Shown here: positions 44,157-56,647 of the stretch, in pieces | How the letters are laid out: each line of letters opens with the position of its first letter | How positions within the stretch are numbered: the stretch's first letter is position 1 | Assembly (NCBI GenBank): GCA_907163375.1 | Contig: CAJQUW010008924.1 | Coordinates: 620,001 to 684,000, forward strand | Direction of reading: 5' to 3' | From: Prostheceraeus crozeri | Taxonomy: Eukaryota; Platyhelminthes; Polycladida; Euryleptidae | DNA: 64,000 nt | The notes under the pieces: model-generated | What the model saw: only the letters and a program-made list of their open reading frames with translations | Database searches by the model: none | Told to the model about the DNA's origin: nothing | Translations under genes and position numbers: made by a program

Positions 44157-44936
44157 AGCGCTAATGTATATGTTTTCTAATGCCAATTTTATTCTTGATG
44201 AACATCAATGTCGTAGAATTAACATCATTGTCGATAAGCTAAATCGTTGCACCGGTCATATAATCTGAGCATATTCTGTACAAACTCTGATAACTGTTGA
44301 CATAGCCCTGAAAATGCTAACTTCTAAATCTTCTAATTTGCATCAGAATTTACAATGCTGAAAGTTGAACTCAAAAAGTTACCTGTAGTCAATAGGAAAG
44401 CGTTCTTCGGCTCGTCATCGCATCAGAATGACTTTTACATGTTACAGTATGACGAAGCCGGAAATTTCCATTGTTCACATAATAAAGTCATTTTTAGTGT
44501 AAACACTGTTTTGCGTCGGCAGCACATTAAAACAGTGTACATGTCTTCACTAATTTGGACCCACCAATTCCAAGAAACATTTTTTGAGAATTGAAGCCTG
44601 AAACAACTTCAGGGCATTGCCCAAAGGTAAACAAGATATCGTGACTGTACTCGAACAGGAACTGTCTCTAAGAAAAGATCTAGAAAATGCGCGGTTACAC
44701 GTATGTTTTACGGCTAACTGCATATTTAAAAAATTATGCCCAATATTGACTGTTTCTGGGTTACATGTCATCCAGAATAACCGGCGATATAAACTTCGAA
44801 CAGTTCCTGATCATACTCTGGGGAAATTCTTTCGCATTCATCCAAAAATAATAAACTTCGATAAATTTTGCGAAGCATTTGATTTTTTTTATTTCCTCCG
44901 AAGCAAAAAATAAACTTCGGAGTTTTGCCAACCCTA

Positions 44937-44944
44937 GTCATGAG
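44937..44944 (+). repeat. Target duplication of the hAT element, right
   Basis: GTCATGAG, identical to 38492-38499. Confidence 0.9.
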
Positions 44945-46160
44945 TGACAGCATTAGTGCGTTGCACACAGAGATAAATTGCTTTGTCTGCGTTTATCAGC
45001 GACAGACGAATCCATCTCTGTGGTGTTGCATGTCAACTGTGTGAGGTGATAGAAATATGAATTCATAGAAAGTAATTTAGGTTTCTGAATGTATATAAGT
45101 TAAAGCTGTGTGATTGCTTTTGCTTCACTAAATTCTGTGTTTGCGTGTTCGTGAGATTATTAGTGAAATCTACTTGGAAGCACCATTTCCATTACTACCA
45201 TTACTCTTCCGACTTAAATGCTTATAGTATGCGCTATAGTGGAGCAGCGATTATTTATGACCCCCTGTTCTCACGGCGCCAGGTCATAAATGTACGCACC
45301 GGACCGTCTTTCTCAAAGACAGTGGTGGAATATTATGTACATAGTTTTTTTGTCCTGCCGATGCAGATTACACTGTTACTATAGCACGTGCTAGGCAAAC
45401 ACATCTGTCATTGCAATCATATTTCGTTAAGCGCATACCAATTTCACAACTTTGATTATTAGAATTACTTAGACAGACAGTCAAAACGTGCATTCCTGTA
45501 CGTTTGCCGCATTCATTTATTAAATATAAAAGTATTTCAATATTTTTAAATTGCTTTTATCACTTGTAAAGCAATTTCAGAATCAACATATTCTTAGTGT
45601 AATTCCGATTCTTTTGGACCTTGCTTTTCTTAATAGTACAATTACTATAGATTCCAGAAGACGCTTGACTTCGAATGCCATGTTAGATGTTTCCACTTAT
45701 CGTATCCACAGTATTCTATAGATGTTTATGCCCTATCCACATTGGTCTCTGAAGCACATCAAGATTCCGAGAATGGAATGCTAACTATATTAAATTAAAA
45801 CACGACACGGAAAAAATTCGAAGAATCCAGGAAACGGAAGATGCCAAAGTTAAACAACTATCCTAGTGGATAATCGTGTAAATAATTAGGTACCTTAAAG
45901 TCAAGAGAGAAACGAAATACATTTATAGGCTAGCCGACCCAACTTTTGGAAGGAATGGAAATAAATCAAAACCTACTTTTATAATCAATTTTATTATACA
46001 ATCAAAGAGCTAAAATGAATGTTTGTCATGGAAATGACGAGAAGCTGACCGAAAATTGCAAATGGTGAAAATCAAGAAAGCTAATTAACCAAAATAAGAT
46101 CGCTATGTACAGAGTTATGTGTTTATTTTTTTGCAACAATATGTAATTGCTAAAATTAAG
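44945..46160. other. Intergenic with dispersed repeat pieces
   Basis: 45242-45421 is a close copy of about 54864-55025 (contains CGGCGCCAGGTCATAAATGT). 45422-45508 is an inverted copy of 24575-24655. No gene. Confidence 0.55.
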
Positions 46161-46260
46161 AACTAACTCGTGGAACGAAGGCATGTGCCCACGATAAACA
46201 CTTACATGTGTATGAAATACCTATCGGATCGAATGTTTACTGTCTGTAAAAATTTCAAGA

Positions 46261-46292
46261 ATGTAACGACCGGGATATCCCGGTCGTTACAT
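46261..46292. repeat. Perfect 32-bp palindrome of the TGTAACGACCGGGAT motif
   Basis: ATGTAACGACCGGGAT is directly followed by its exact reverse complement. The same 15-base motif recurs at 47853-47881 (two tandem copies), 48060-48074 and 48223-48238 in plus orientation. Confidence 0.9.
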
Positions 46293-46519
46293 TACCTCTG
46301 TAACAAACGGGATAGTGTGCATCCCATCGTGTATCTGTCTGTTTGGTTTGGAAATGTCAAAGCACTCGTATGTAAGTCAAGCATGAATTCATGTTAAATG
46401 TCCTGATAATTTCCATTATTGATTTTGGTTTGTGCTATGCATTGGCTCCTGTCACCGGGTTTGATGCATGCGACCAACGATGAATTGAAAAGCATGCTCT
46501 GTGTGTTTGTGTAACTGAC

Positions 46520-47670
46520 GCCTGTCGAAGTCTTAAATGTGAATCTTGCAAAGATGGTAGGGTGTTCAGGTTTATAGGTCCGGTGAGAGATTCCAGTACC
46601 ATCAATTACGTGTGGTGGAGCAGATCTGAGGAAGGTCGGATGGAACAGACAAGAATTCATCAAGATGCTGATGATGCTCAGGAAAGGCTGATTGAGATGC
46701 TTCCTATCTTCCAAGAGCACCACACTGTCAAACGATATCAAGCTGAAGAGTTTCGCCGACAGAAAGAGTCTCTCTCAGAGGACCCTATTGTTATTCACTT
46801 TGACTTTAGTTAGAAGTTTGCTTGTGGACAGCAAGATGCCATTCAAAGCGCATATTGGGCGCAGTCGACAGTGACAATCTCCATCGTTGCTGTCTACAGG
46901 CGTGATCATGATCCACAAATGATCGCTCTAGTATCCGATGATCCGGATCAGACAAGAGCAACTATTCCAGTCTATATTTCATTCATCATGGACGAGTTCA
47001 TCAACGTACTGTTTATGGAGCGACGGACCGCCGTCGCAATTCAAGAACCGATTTATGGTTCTTTTTTTGAAAAATTTGAAGGATCGCTATTACCTAGACG
47101 GCACTTCATGGAATTTTTTCGCCACGTCGTATGGTAAGGGCGCCATCAACGGAGTAGGCGGTGCACTAAAGCGCCATGTCTTCAACAAGATATGGTCACG
47201 TAAGTCGATAGTACATAATGCAAAAGAATTTGCCGATTCCTGCGTCGACTTACACAAAATTCGATGCATTCATGTGAGCTCTGACTTTCTTTAAGAACGC
47301 ATAACTAACTTGGTACTTGATGACGCACCAGATCAATCTGCAATCAAAAAATCTCATTGCTGGCAAATTTCAGATTCTGATGCAGTGTTGTCTTCTTTGT
47401 CGCACGATATACCGTGCGTTTACCACGTTTACCAATTCGCATTCGATATAATGTCGGTGATTGGGTGGTTGTCAGTTATGACGACATTGAGTATCCCGGA
47501 CAAATAACAATCGTTATAGAAGACGACTATAAAGTGAATATTATGCACCGACAACGGGGATTGTTCATGTGGCAAAAAAACCTAGAGATCACATTTTCTA
47601 CCATGCTAAGGATATTTCAAGAAAACTTTCAGCGCCTAAAAATGTTGAACAATCACTCCTTCCATTTTTG
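46520..47670 (+). pseudogene. DDE/RNase H-type transposase pseudogene with C-terminal SH3-like tail
   Basis: Order: CESCKDGR near 46540, HTVKRYQAEEFRRQKE (46722), IVIHFDFS-stop-KFACGQQDAIQSAYWAQ (46787-46870), LVSDDPDQTRA, then in another frame WSDGPPSQFKNRF (47018 on), WNFFATSYGKGAINGVGG...KR (47110-47190). After more shifts comes YNVGDWVVVSYDDIEYPGQI (47440-47510). The pattern D, WSDG, QFKN, HGKG-like, DGIGG-like is a family I know from many invertebrate genomes as transposase-like proteins of uncertain superfamily. A TAG at about 46812 and at least two frameshifts make it a pseudogene. Confidence 0.6.
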
Positions 47671-48752
47671 AACTTTTATCAATGTCATTGACCGTTGTGT
47701 CTGAGTTTTACTCTCCGTTGAACTATATTAGAAGCGTTGATGTTCATTTTCCAGCAATACATTCATATGAACATAATGCGTTCTTACATATTATGAATTG
47801 AAGGGAAATAGGGACATTGAAGCATTTACATTTTACAACACAGTTCATTTTTCGTAACGACCGGGATGTAACGACCAGGATGTTGTAATTTCAAAAGTTT
47901 CAAAATAACTACTTTCCGGAAACGTAACAAAACTTGTGTCAAACACAATGTGTTTTTTCAGGAACACTACATAAAAATATTACGATGTGACATTCAGAAT
48001 TTAGGCATTAATCAAAGGTTACCAAATAAAAGAAAAATAGGCCTAGTCAAATTTCTGGCTGTAACGACCAGGATGGCATCTACAAATGTTTCATCCTAAC
48101 AACAAGAATAGGCGGTGCCCGAAAATTCTTGGTATGATAGCCTACCATGAGCTATTAATGTACAAGAAGTTTCGGCTTCTTGAGTAATGTAGTTTCGTTT
48201 TGCCAGTTCGAAAACAATCGAAATGTAACGACCGGGATTATATGGAATCGACCATATTGTGTAGATAGAATTTCTAAAATCATTGACATCAATACTTGTC
48301 TTTCAAAACCATTTTTTAACTTGGACAAGACGAATTGTCGCATAGAGCATATCCGAATTGAAATGAATATCAAGTATCGCTTGCCATACAACTTTGAATG
48401 ATACAACTCTTTAGAGCAATAGTTTAAATATCATATGAGCTATACTGAATATGAATTTGGATAAGGTGTAGAAAAATACATAAAAGCAACGAAAAGACTA
48501 CATTTTTTATATCAGCGTCAAAAATATTAATGTTTATACAAAGTAACTATCTAAACACAATTCTGTGATATCTGAATTACTGTATTTGTCTACATGAGCA
48601 TTCAGATATTATTCCATCCTTAATTCAACTAAATCCATTGGTTTAATGCCATAAAAGTACAGTTCATGTCGTCACAATGTTCATAAAGCAAATTTCACAA
48701 TAAAAAGTAAGTCTGTGCAAACTTTGTGTCGTCGACTGTACCCATGATGGAA
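47671..48752. other. 3' region of the transposase locus with motif copies
   Basis: No gene; contains four copies of TGTAACGACC(G/A)GGAT. The spacer of the large inverted duplication ends at 48752. Confidence 0.5.
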
Positions 48753-49363
48753 GGTATTTGGCGAGGCGAAAAACAACCAAACTTATAAATGAGGTACCTA
48801 CTCCTCGAGAAGGACTTGATGCAAGAATTAACGATCTGAAGGATGCAGAAATCTGAAGGATTTATCAAATCACAGCAGATGTAACCACCATGAGACAAGT
48901 TTCGACCTGTTGGTCCTCATTTTGTTATAGGTCGGTTCGAGCCAGCGACGGTGTAGCCACTTAATGCCGCATCCGATATTGAAGCGGACCATCTTAACAC
49001 GTCAACATATTCAGTGCGTGAACTTTCTAAAGGCTGAATTACAGTTCCTGCGTTTTTCATCTCACTATCTTGCGGTAGAGAAACGCAGGTTTGAAACGCA
49101 AGAAGCTGCGGCGAAACGCAGGTCCATGCGGAAGCGCAGACATTGATGATATCTGAGACGGTCTGAATTTGTGCCGCACGATGGAAACGCAGGCTGAGGT
49201 GCTGTCTACTTTTCCACAAGCCGCAGGATGGAGATTGGATGTTTGGCAGTGTCGACATCTCAGGTAATATCATCGATTACGATTAGGGAAACTGGCATGA
49301 ATCGTTGCTATTGTAGCCAATTGATAGATAATCAATTGCATTTTGTAAACTAACGCCGATTGT

Positions 49364-49680
49364 GAGGTGATGGAAGGAACTAACAGCTGCAAACATCCCG
49401 TAATGATCGAAAGTTTTATTGATGAGGAGAGGCTCATTAAAAGATGGTACGAAATTATTCTGATCTCTGGACCATATCATCAACAAAACAACTCCTGGTC
49501 TGAGATTGCTAAACAAATGAGGCGACAAGTAATAATGCAAAGATATGTAGCGATATCTCCGTGACATCCATCGGAAGAAGAAACTAGAATTATCCACACG
49601 GCACGGTAATCCTGGCGGAAATCCAAAACCAAAGTGGAAATACTTTGAGTCCATGAGCTTTTTAGATGACTTCGTTAGAG
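49364..49680 (+). pseudogene. MADF-domain protein of Harbinger, copy 2
   Basis: Identical in layout to the copy 1 gene (MIESFIDEERLI, NNSWSEIAKQM) and broken by the same frameshift, on the strand opposite the transposase. Confidence 0.68.
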
Positions 49681-49827
49681 AAAGAACAACAGTAGAAATT
49701 TTGATGAAGAAATTGAAACAAAATGTTTCATAAATTGTTCACGCGTAGAAGCGATTGAATCAGTTTAGTTGTTACTTTCTTCAAAATGTTTCATAAATTG
49801 TTCACGCGTAGAAGAGATTGAATCAGT

Positions 49828-50994
49828 TTAGTTGTTACTTTCTTGATGAACAATGTTTCGAAAACAATTTTCCTCTTCAAATCGCCAGTCATCCGGTAGA
49901 CTATTGCCTTCATGATCATCGTGGTCAACGCTGCATGGAGGCATGTACATTGTATTTCGGGCATTGCTACCATCAGAGTCCATTTTTCGAAGGAAATTGT
50001 ACAAAACAACAGCTGCTTTAGTAACCAGAATAGCATTCGACGGGAGAGCTTCCATGGACCTGCGAAACACTCGCCATGTAGAGGACAATAATCCCGAAGG
50101 CGTTTTCAATGACACGTCTTGCACGGCTCAATTGATATTGAATGCTTTCTGTTCATACGTCAGATTTGTGCTTCTTGAGTGCGGTTTCATAATATTCTCC
50201 TTCAATGGAGATACAAATGGTGAAGTGATACTTGTCCCAGGCAAATTGTTACCTGATCTAGGAATTTGTAATTGATTCAGTTCGATGTCTCTTCCAAACG
50301 TCGATCTACTCAAAACTCCGCCATCACTTTCTCTCCCGAACGCTCCATGTCAACTATCTTTAAACAATAGTCTGCGTCAACGGATGCTAGCAAAACAATT
50401 GATGCAACATGTTTATAATTGAAATACTCACTGCCACTGTTTCGTGGGGCCTTTAGAGATATATGCTATCCGGCAATCGAGCCGACAAAATTTGGGAAGC
50501 TCCACAAGGTCTCGAAATTTCTGGCATTATTCATTCAGAGGTCACTAGGCCTGCTAGTTTCAGGTAGGAACTGTTGACGGAGAAGTTTCCAAATTAGTTC
50601 ACAGGTTTTGTAGACAATCAGGCTCAATGTAGTGGCACCGCAACGAAAACTTATGGTAATAGTCTGAAATGAGTCGCCCGTGGATAAGTATCTCAAGGTA
50701 ATGGCCGATAGGAAACAAATGATTTCATTGATGAGTTATATGGGGACCAACGACGTGGAACAACTGATCAACACTTTTACGGCTCATGCGGAAATATTTT
50801 AAATGAGTCTCCTTGTCATACAGTCTGATCGCCTCCACTAGACGTCCTTCACAATTTTCCTTTCTCGATCGATTTATAGGTCTTACACTCCACCGTCGCC
50901 TACGATTTTTGAGCAAGTGAATTATCGAAATCAAGGGCACCATATCGTTGACGACTTCTTCGGAAGACTCCTGCATCATGAAGTGATATCTCAT
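49828..50994 (-). pseudogene. Harbinger transposase pseudogene, copy 2
   Basis: Carries the same stops and frameshifts as copy 1 (for example the stop after KAFNIN). A difference near the start (GTTTACCTCTCTTGAGG instead of a longer AACTGCGG-containing stretch) shortens the 5' end. Confidence 0.82.
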
Positions 50995-51319
50995 GGCAAG
51001 CGTCAACTCTAAATATGAAATTGAAACCCGCACGATCTTGCGTTTAAGTTTACCTCTCTTGAGGTAAAACTCAAAGACTATAATCCAGCCTTAATGGTGG
51101 TAATTGTATCTATTTGATCTAACTGGGTCATCTTCCTACTGCAAACAACAATTGAAATGTTAAAATCACCAATTTTATTCAACCGACGTACGTATTTTGA
51201 TTGAACATTTAATTGATATTGATATCATTTTGTAAATTTTGTCTCGTTTATGTCTAGATTTTTATTTGCAAAATACATGTATGCGCCTATTATATTCTAT
51301 TCTATTCTGCCGATCAATT

Positions 51320-51960
51320 TTTGAAATTTTTCACATTTAGTTGCTTAATTTTAATTAACAAGTGCTGGATATGCATCTTCTAGTGATTGTTTTTACTATT
51401 CCAAATTGGCTTAATGTACAAAGATATTGATTATGAGTGCAACAGCGATTGATCAGCTTGATTTGTCCATAGAATAGAACTAAAATATGCGTATGTAGGC
51501 ACCATGTCGTTGACGACTTCTTCGGAAGACTCCTGCATCATGAAGTGATATCTCATGGCGAGCGTCAACTCTAAATATGAAATTGAAACCCGCACGATCT
51601 TGCGTTTAAGTTTACCGCAGTTGCGAGGCAGAAACTGTGCCAACTTGCGGTGAATGCTTCAAGCCTGCGTTTTCTCTCAAACCTGCGGAAAAAACTCAAA
51701 GACTGTAATCCAGCCACATATGTCACATTTAATTTTTAAAAAATTTTCGCATTTAATTGCTTGATTTTAATTAACAAGTGCTGGCTATGCATCTTCTAGT
51801 GATTGTTTCTACGATTCCAAATCGGCTGAATGTACAATGATATTGATTATGACTGCAACAGCGATTGATCAGCTTGATTTGTCCATAGAATAGAACTAAA
51901 ATATGCGTTTGCGAAATGAGGAAGACTCTCATCTCATCTAAAATTAACCATGTGGTCCTG
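51320..51960. repeat. Tandem duplication flanking a Harbinger end fragment
   Basis: A segment with GCGATTGATCAGCTTGATTT occurs at 51320-51490 and again at 51727-51906. Between them 51500-51715 is a 3'-truncated Harbinger terminus ending GTAATCCAGCC. The left arm has only one copy and no fragment, so this arose after the arms separated. Confidence 0.7.
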
Positions 51961-52660
51961 GGAGATGATGTTCTGTATCTCCAATTGACCTCAAATGTGA
52001 TTATAAAGAGGAATAAAGACTTGTTGATGCCCAAAGAATTCAAGTAATTATTAAAAAGACACAAAAATGACTACTTAAATGTGCCATTATTATTTGAAAT
52101 TTTAATAAGTTGTATTTACAAAGCATATGAATTTCCAAATCACGCACTCATTTTGAAAAGTGAGCCAATCAGTTGAATGCTATCACACAAAGATTCAGAT
52201 CTTCAAGAAAAGTACTGTTCAAAATGGATAATAAATTTAACCTTCCAACAGTATGCAAAATTTTAATACATTTAATTTTCAAGACACGCATCTTTCAGTG
52301 GCTACTGAAAATAAGTCGAAAGCATGTTGATTATGCATGTATGTACTTTGCAAGGGCAATTGTTTTGGTTGTAGCATGTGATGTAGACCGATAAATGCTC
52401 TGTTTTTGTGCGTGAGTCACTTCTGTCAAAGGAAGTATTGCTGACTTTTCCAAATATAAAACAAAAGCCGCCAACGGATTCGGGTGACGTCGGTGGATTG
52501 TTGATTTAGGTGATGTCCACAAAAGGTCGCCTCTTCTTCAACACTTTATGGGCCGCAATATAAGTAGACAAAGCCGAAATTTGTAGAAGCCCTACATTTG
52601 TCGATTGAAGGCGTTCCGCTCCATTTGTCTACTGGGGCAGCTCTGCAGGTTGTTCAATCC
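51961..52660. other. Arm sequence without genes
   Basis: Matches 30050-30730 inverted. Nothing coding is recognised. Confidence 0.5.
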
Positions 52661-53299
52661 CTCTCGAAAATTCCTCATGATTTTTCATGAGATTTTTTTT
52701 CATTTATGTCTCATGAGATTTCATGCGGATTTGGAACGTTTTCGCATGAAATATCTCATCAAATTTCATGAGTTTCTCATAAAAATCTGATAAGTAAATT
52801 AACAGTTGCTCCTTCATTTTCTGAATATATTAATGTCTGTCATTTAGTTGTTGAGGCATTCTTAGCCTCGCCAATTTGCCCTGAAGTGTTCCTACGCCAT
52901 GTCCATTAAATTATTTCAGTATTCGCAATAGTTTGTTATTAATGTGATTGTAATTTGAATTCGAAGGTGATTGTATTATATCTCTATTTTCAGCGTCTTG
53001 CATTCAACATCTAATTGCAAAGTCAAATTATATATGCATCATTTCGGGAAGGTTGTTGCAGATCGCCATAATATATTCTATATCGTTACTTTTTATCCTT
53101 TATAGGCTAAACTTGGAGATTCTTATCGATTGAATAAGATTTCTTATGACTCTTTCCTTTCGTGGCTAGCATGCATGCCGTACTACTTGTAAACTTATTT
53201 TCGCAAAACCCTCATTATATTCTCATCAAAGCATTATGAGAACATCATGAGACTCACATAACCTCATGAGTTCTCATGAAAACTTTTCGTGAGGAATTC
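52661..53299. mobile_element. 639-bp insertion with inverted ends and many CTCATGA motifs
   Basis: The left arm shows the empty site (TTCAATCC joined to GTTGCATTTG). The insertion has imperfect inverted ends (TTCCTCATGA... and, inverted, TTCCTCACGA...). TCATGAGA/TTTCATGAG motifs are repeated many times within 100 bp of each end. No coding capacity and no clear target duplication; a MITE of unknown family. Confidence 0.6.
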
Positions 53300-53383
53300 G
53301 TTGCATTTGTCAGCTTGAAACCGTAACTGTCAGTACTTGTTACAAAATTACATCGTTGCTAAGTAGTTCCACACTGTAGTCTA

Positions 53384-54990
53384 CCAGACCTCCGTAATCC
53401 GAGGGTTCAATGCTCTCTAATGATTCACCATTATGCTTAGACGTTCATGTCATTTTTCATACCTCCAGCATCTCCTATAATTCTTTGCACATCGCTAATC
53501 AGATGTGAAGAGGCGACCATGTACTCTTTAGTTTGCTATGATAAAAGGGTGTCATTTTTCTATTCTACGACTGTCAGCCCTGAAGTGAGTAGGCATCCGC
53601 TTCTTTTGTGAGAAGCGCTGCCAGCCAGCTTCGTCAAGCCATCCCAGATTGGGCCGGGATGCCAACCATCTCCCTCCCCCTCGTAGGATGAATCGATTCA
53701 CCACTAAATTTTCGAGGAATTGTTGGAAACAAATCCCCCACAACTTAAGGCCTATGGATAGCGGCGCATATGTACAAGGATTGAATGAAATTCTAGGATG
53801 GCAAAAAGCATTTCCTCATGAGCATCTGTAAATGGAGTGGGATAAACTCCTGCCACCTGGCATCGGCACCTAGGCATATATTTTTCATAGGTCCACCGCT
53901 CCCCCTTGAAAATCCTGCTTACGTCCCTGAATATGGAGTATGGAAATTCACTCAGACTCTGAAAATGATTGTATACAGTCATGTTTTTCTGTTTTTGTTG
54001 CCAGTCATACGCAAGCTAAATCTTTGTAAGCTACACATTTGTTATTATTTCATAGACAGTCAAATGCACAGAACACGAGGAGTTACAACGCACCACCTCT
54101 TGTTCTGAACTGAACCAATGAACTGATTTCGTTTGACGATTTTTACGATGTCAAATAGTACGTTATGGTGTGAGAAAATTCTACTCTTTGTATAGAAGAC
54201 TAGATGTAGAAGTAGATCAGGAAGTCTTTGCATGTCACGTCTTCGGCACCTCACAGCGTGGCCATTTAGGGCTCCCTGAGAATTCGATTTAGTCATAGTA
54301 TTACATGTATATGTATTTATCACACTCTGCCAGTGTTATACCATAGCTAATGGAGTACATTCTGATCGTTTATTGTATATTGGCTTGTCGAATAAACGCA
54401 AAGTACATTTGCTTTTATTTTTCCTCATAAAGAAATAATTGATAAAAGTCGAATGGTATGCATATCAATTTTATTCATATATTCAACCTTAGGCCTGTCA
54501 GGTCAGATAGTAAAACAATCAACAGCAACACGTTAAGTCAAATCCTTCAAGTTTAGTCAACAAGAAGTTATTTAGATTGTTTATTTTATAACCTCTATAA
54601 AATTCCAGAATCATCTGTTGATGATAAATTCACCTTGATGTTAGCATTTTTCCTATTTTTTCTTCCTTTTCAGTCGAACAACCACAAGGACCATACAATG
54701 CAATTGACATGCTTTGTCAACATAATCTTCATCTGCGGTCGATAGTCTTCCCGCTTTCTTTTCAGTAACTTCTTGAGGAATTCCGTATTTTCTTATTTGA
54801 TCAACTGATCAATTAAGGACCATTTCTGTCTGTCAAGCAGCCATCCGTTGAAGATACTTATTATTTATGACCTTCTGTTCTAACGGCGCCAGGTCATAAA
54901 TGTACGCACCTTTCTCAAAGACAGTGGTGGAATATTATGTACATAGTTTTTTTGTCCTGCCGATGCAGATTTCACTGTTACTATAGCACG
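53384..54990. other. 1.6 kb present only in the right arm
   Basis: Absent from the left arm near 29905. Its right end (54864-55025) repeats at 45242-45421. No convincing gene; 53680-53790 faintly resembles the end of a LINE polyprotein, but too weakly to call. Confidence 0.45.
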
Positions 54991-55031
54991 TGCTAAGCAA
55001 ACATATCTATCTGTCATTGCAATTATGTAAT

Positions 55032-55158
55032 GGATAAACGTGGATTTTTTAGATTTGCTGAAATAACGAGGACAATTATCTAGTTAACTGCCCAAAGGGC
55101 AGTTCACTCTAATGATTGACCGAGGTATCGTCAAATCTTAATAAAGCCACATTTATCC
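55032..55158. mobile_element. 127-bp palindromic MITE, right-arm copy
   Basis: Inverted counterpart of 29737-29863, starting GGATAAACGTGGATTT and ending with ATTTATCC, with a few substitutions. Confidence 0.7.
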
Positions 55159-56287
55159 GTTTTAAACTATGCCAGATTATCTCTATGCTCACAGGGCAGG
55201 TTAGCAGGGCCGGTTAACACATAGAAGTCGGATAGATTTGAATTTCTAATTTTATTGTATTTCCTTTTATGCTAGATGAATGACAACCAAGGCTTGTTTG
55301 ACTTCCTGTTCGATGAAGCAATTTTGAAGAGTAATTTAGTGATTTATTTGCGGCTTCAGCATCAACCGGTGCACAATACCACAGCCTTATCTATTCGCGT
55401 CAAAGCGGTCGCCGGCAACCGTGGCATGAATTATTGAAATGAGAAGTGAGACCTAAGATCAATCTCTACTTATTTAACATGTGCTACGCATCTGACTTAA
55501 GTTATACAATAACCTAAAATTTCCTAACTTTAATACCTGCTGCAGTTTTTATTGTATGAAATTGATTTAAATTTATTGTGCATCAGCTGTAGAATGATTT
55601 AGTCCTTTTGCATTTTAGGTAGAAGCACTTCTGTAAGATGTTAGCTATAATTCATTTGACATTGCTTATATGGGTGTATGATTTTTGTGAGTACATACAT
55701 CTGAATTATTGTACTTCAACTGGCAATGTTTGGATCAAGTTAGTTATATATCTGTATTTTCCTATTCTGCACAAAAGTCTATTAAGAATTAACATTTTGA
55801 TATACATGTATATTCTCGAGATATTTATGCAAAATCAGTAGGCCTACAGTGAATTCAATTCGTAGTACATGTACGGTAATGTCAGATACACGCTTGTAGG
55901 CCGGTATAATACCCGGAATATAATAAGTAAGTAAAGCGCAGTGAACTATTATTCACTGGTCACTGTCTTCCTATCTTGTGCGCATCTCCTTAGATATAGC
56001 GTGAACCAGGTCTATATTTAGTTTTTATTGGATCAAAAATTTAAATAGAGGAATTTTGATCATTTTGATCATTAAGGTATCAATCAGTAATTATGTTCGT
56101 TATTCATTATAACATAGCTTTATGATTGCCTTATTATCAGTTAGGTTTTTGATTTCATTGATATGAATAACCATAAGTAGCAATTTTTCTTTATTTCAGG
56201 CAATAAGCAATTATCCAAAAAAATCGCAGGTCACCGACCTAGGTGCGTAGACGCATTGCGACTCCTCCTCATCTTCTAAATTGCCGT
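55159..56287. other. Arm sequence without genes
   Basis: Matches 28690-29736 inverted with small differences. Nothing coding is recognised. Confidence 0.5.
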
Positions 56288-56647
56288 TATGGCCTCTTCG
56301 CGACAAACATGGTAGCAAGCATTTCGCCGTTCAGAGCTACCGCTTTCTGTTCAGATTTGAATATAAACCCGAAAATGCTGACCACTTAAAACCGCCTGAT
56401 GACACAACATTGAACTTTGAATTCTGAATTTGTGAATTTTTAAGCTAATTACCGTCCATGTTTGTATTACTCACCTGCAACCATGTAAGTGGACAACAGC
56501 TTCTATGGTATTGTTGATTTCTATGCCATATAATTTTGTTATTATAAATTGTGATAGTTTCCTGTCCAGAAGATATCTAGGAGTCCATGGTGACAAAAAA
56601 CTATAAAAAATCATGAAAAGAAAAAAGTAAAGCGAAAAAGAAAGCCG

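Larger units (their letters stand above)
38500..44936. mobile_element. hAT-type transposon hosting a nested P element
   Basis: The ends TAGGGTTGGCA are perfect 11-bp inverted repeats with a perfect 8-bp duplication GTCATGAG, the hAT signature. Subterminal CGAAGTTTAT occurs three times inside the left end and inverted three times inside the right end, a likely transposase-binding array. Without the nested P element it is about 2.36 kb and no hAT transposase is recognisable, so it is non-autonomous or badly decayed. Confidence 0.85.
49031..51091 (-). mobile_element. PIF/Harbinger transposon, copy 2
   Basis: Same element as 31128-33252, inverted, with TAA at 49028-49030 and 51092-51094 (TTA on the other strand). 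It lies at the same position of the duplicated arm, so it is a duplicate of the same insertion, not an independent one. The left end shows clustered AAACGCAGG motifs at 49080-49140. Confidence 0.88.
48753..56470 (-). repeat. Right arm of the large inverted duplication (partner 28507-33531)
   Basis: Inverted and near-identical: one 61-residue stretch is identical to the left arm when translated, and a 123-residue stretch differs at one position. It is longer than the left arm because of extra segments at 51.3-51.9, 52.66-53.3 and 53.38-54.99 kb. Confidence 0.88.

Noticed and set aside
53649-53831. LINE polyprotein terminus (CWKQIPHNLRPMDS pattern)
   Set aside because: Only one short motif, no supporting sequence on either side.
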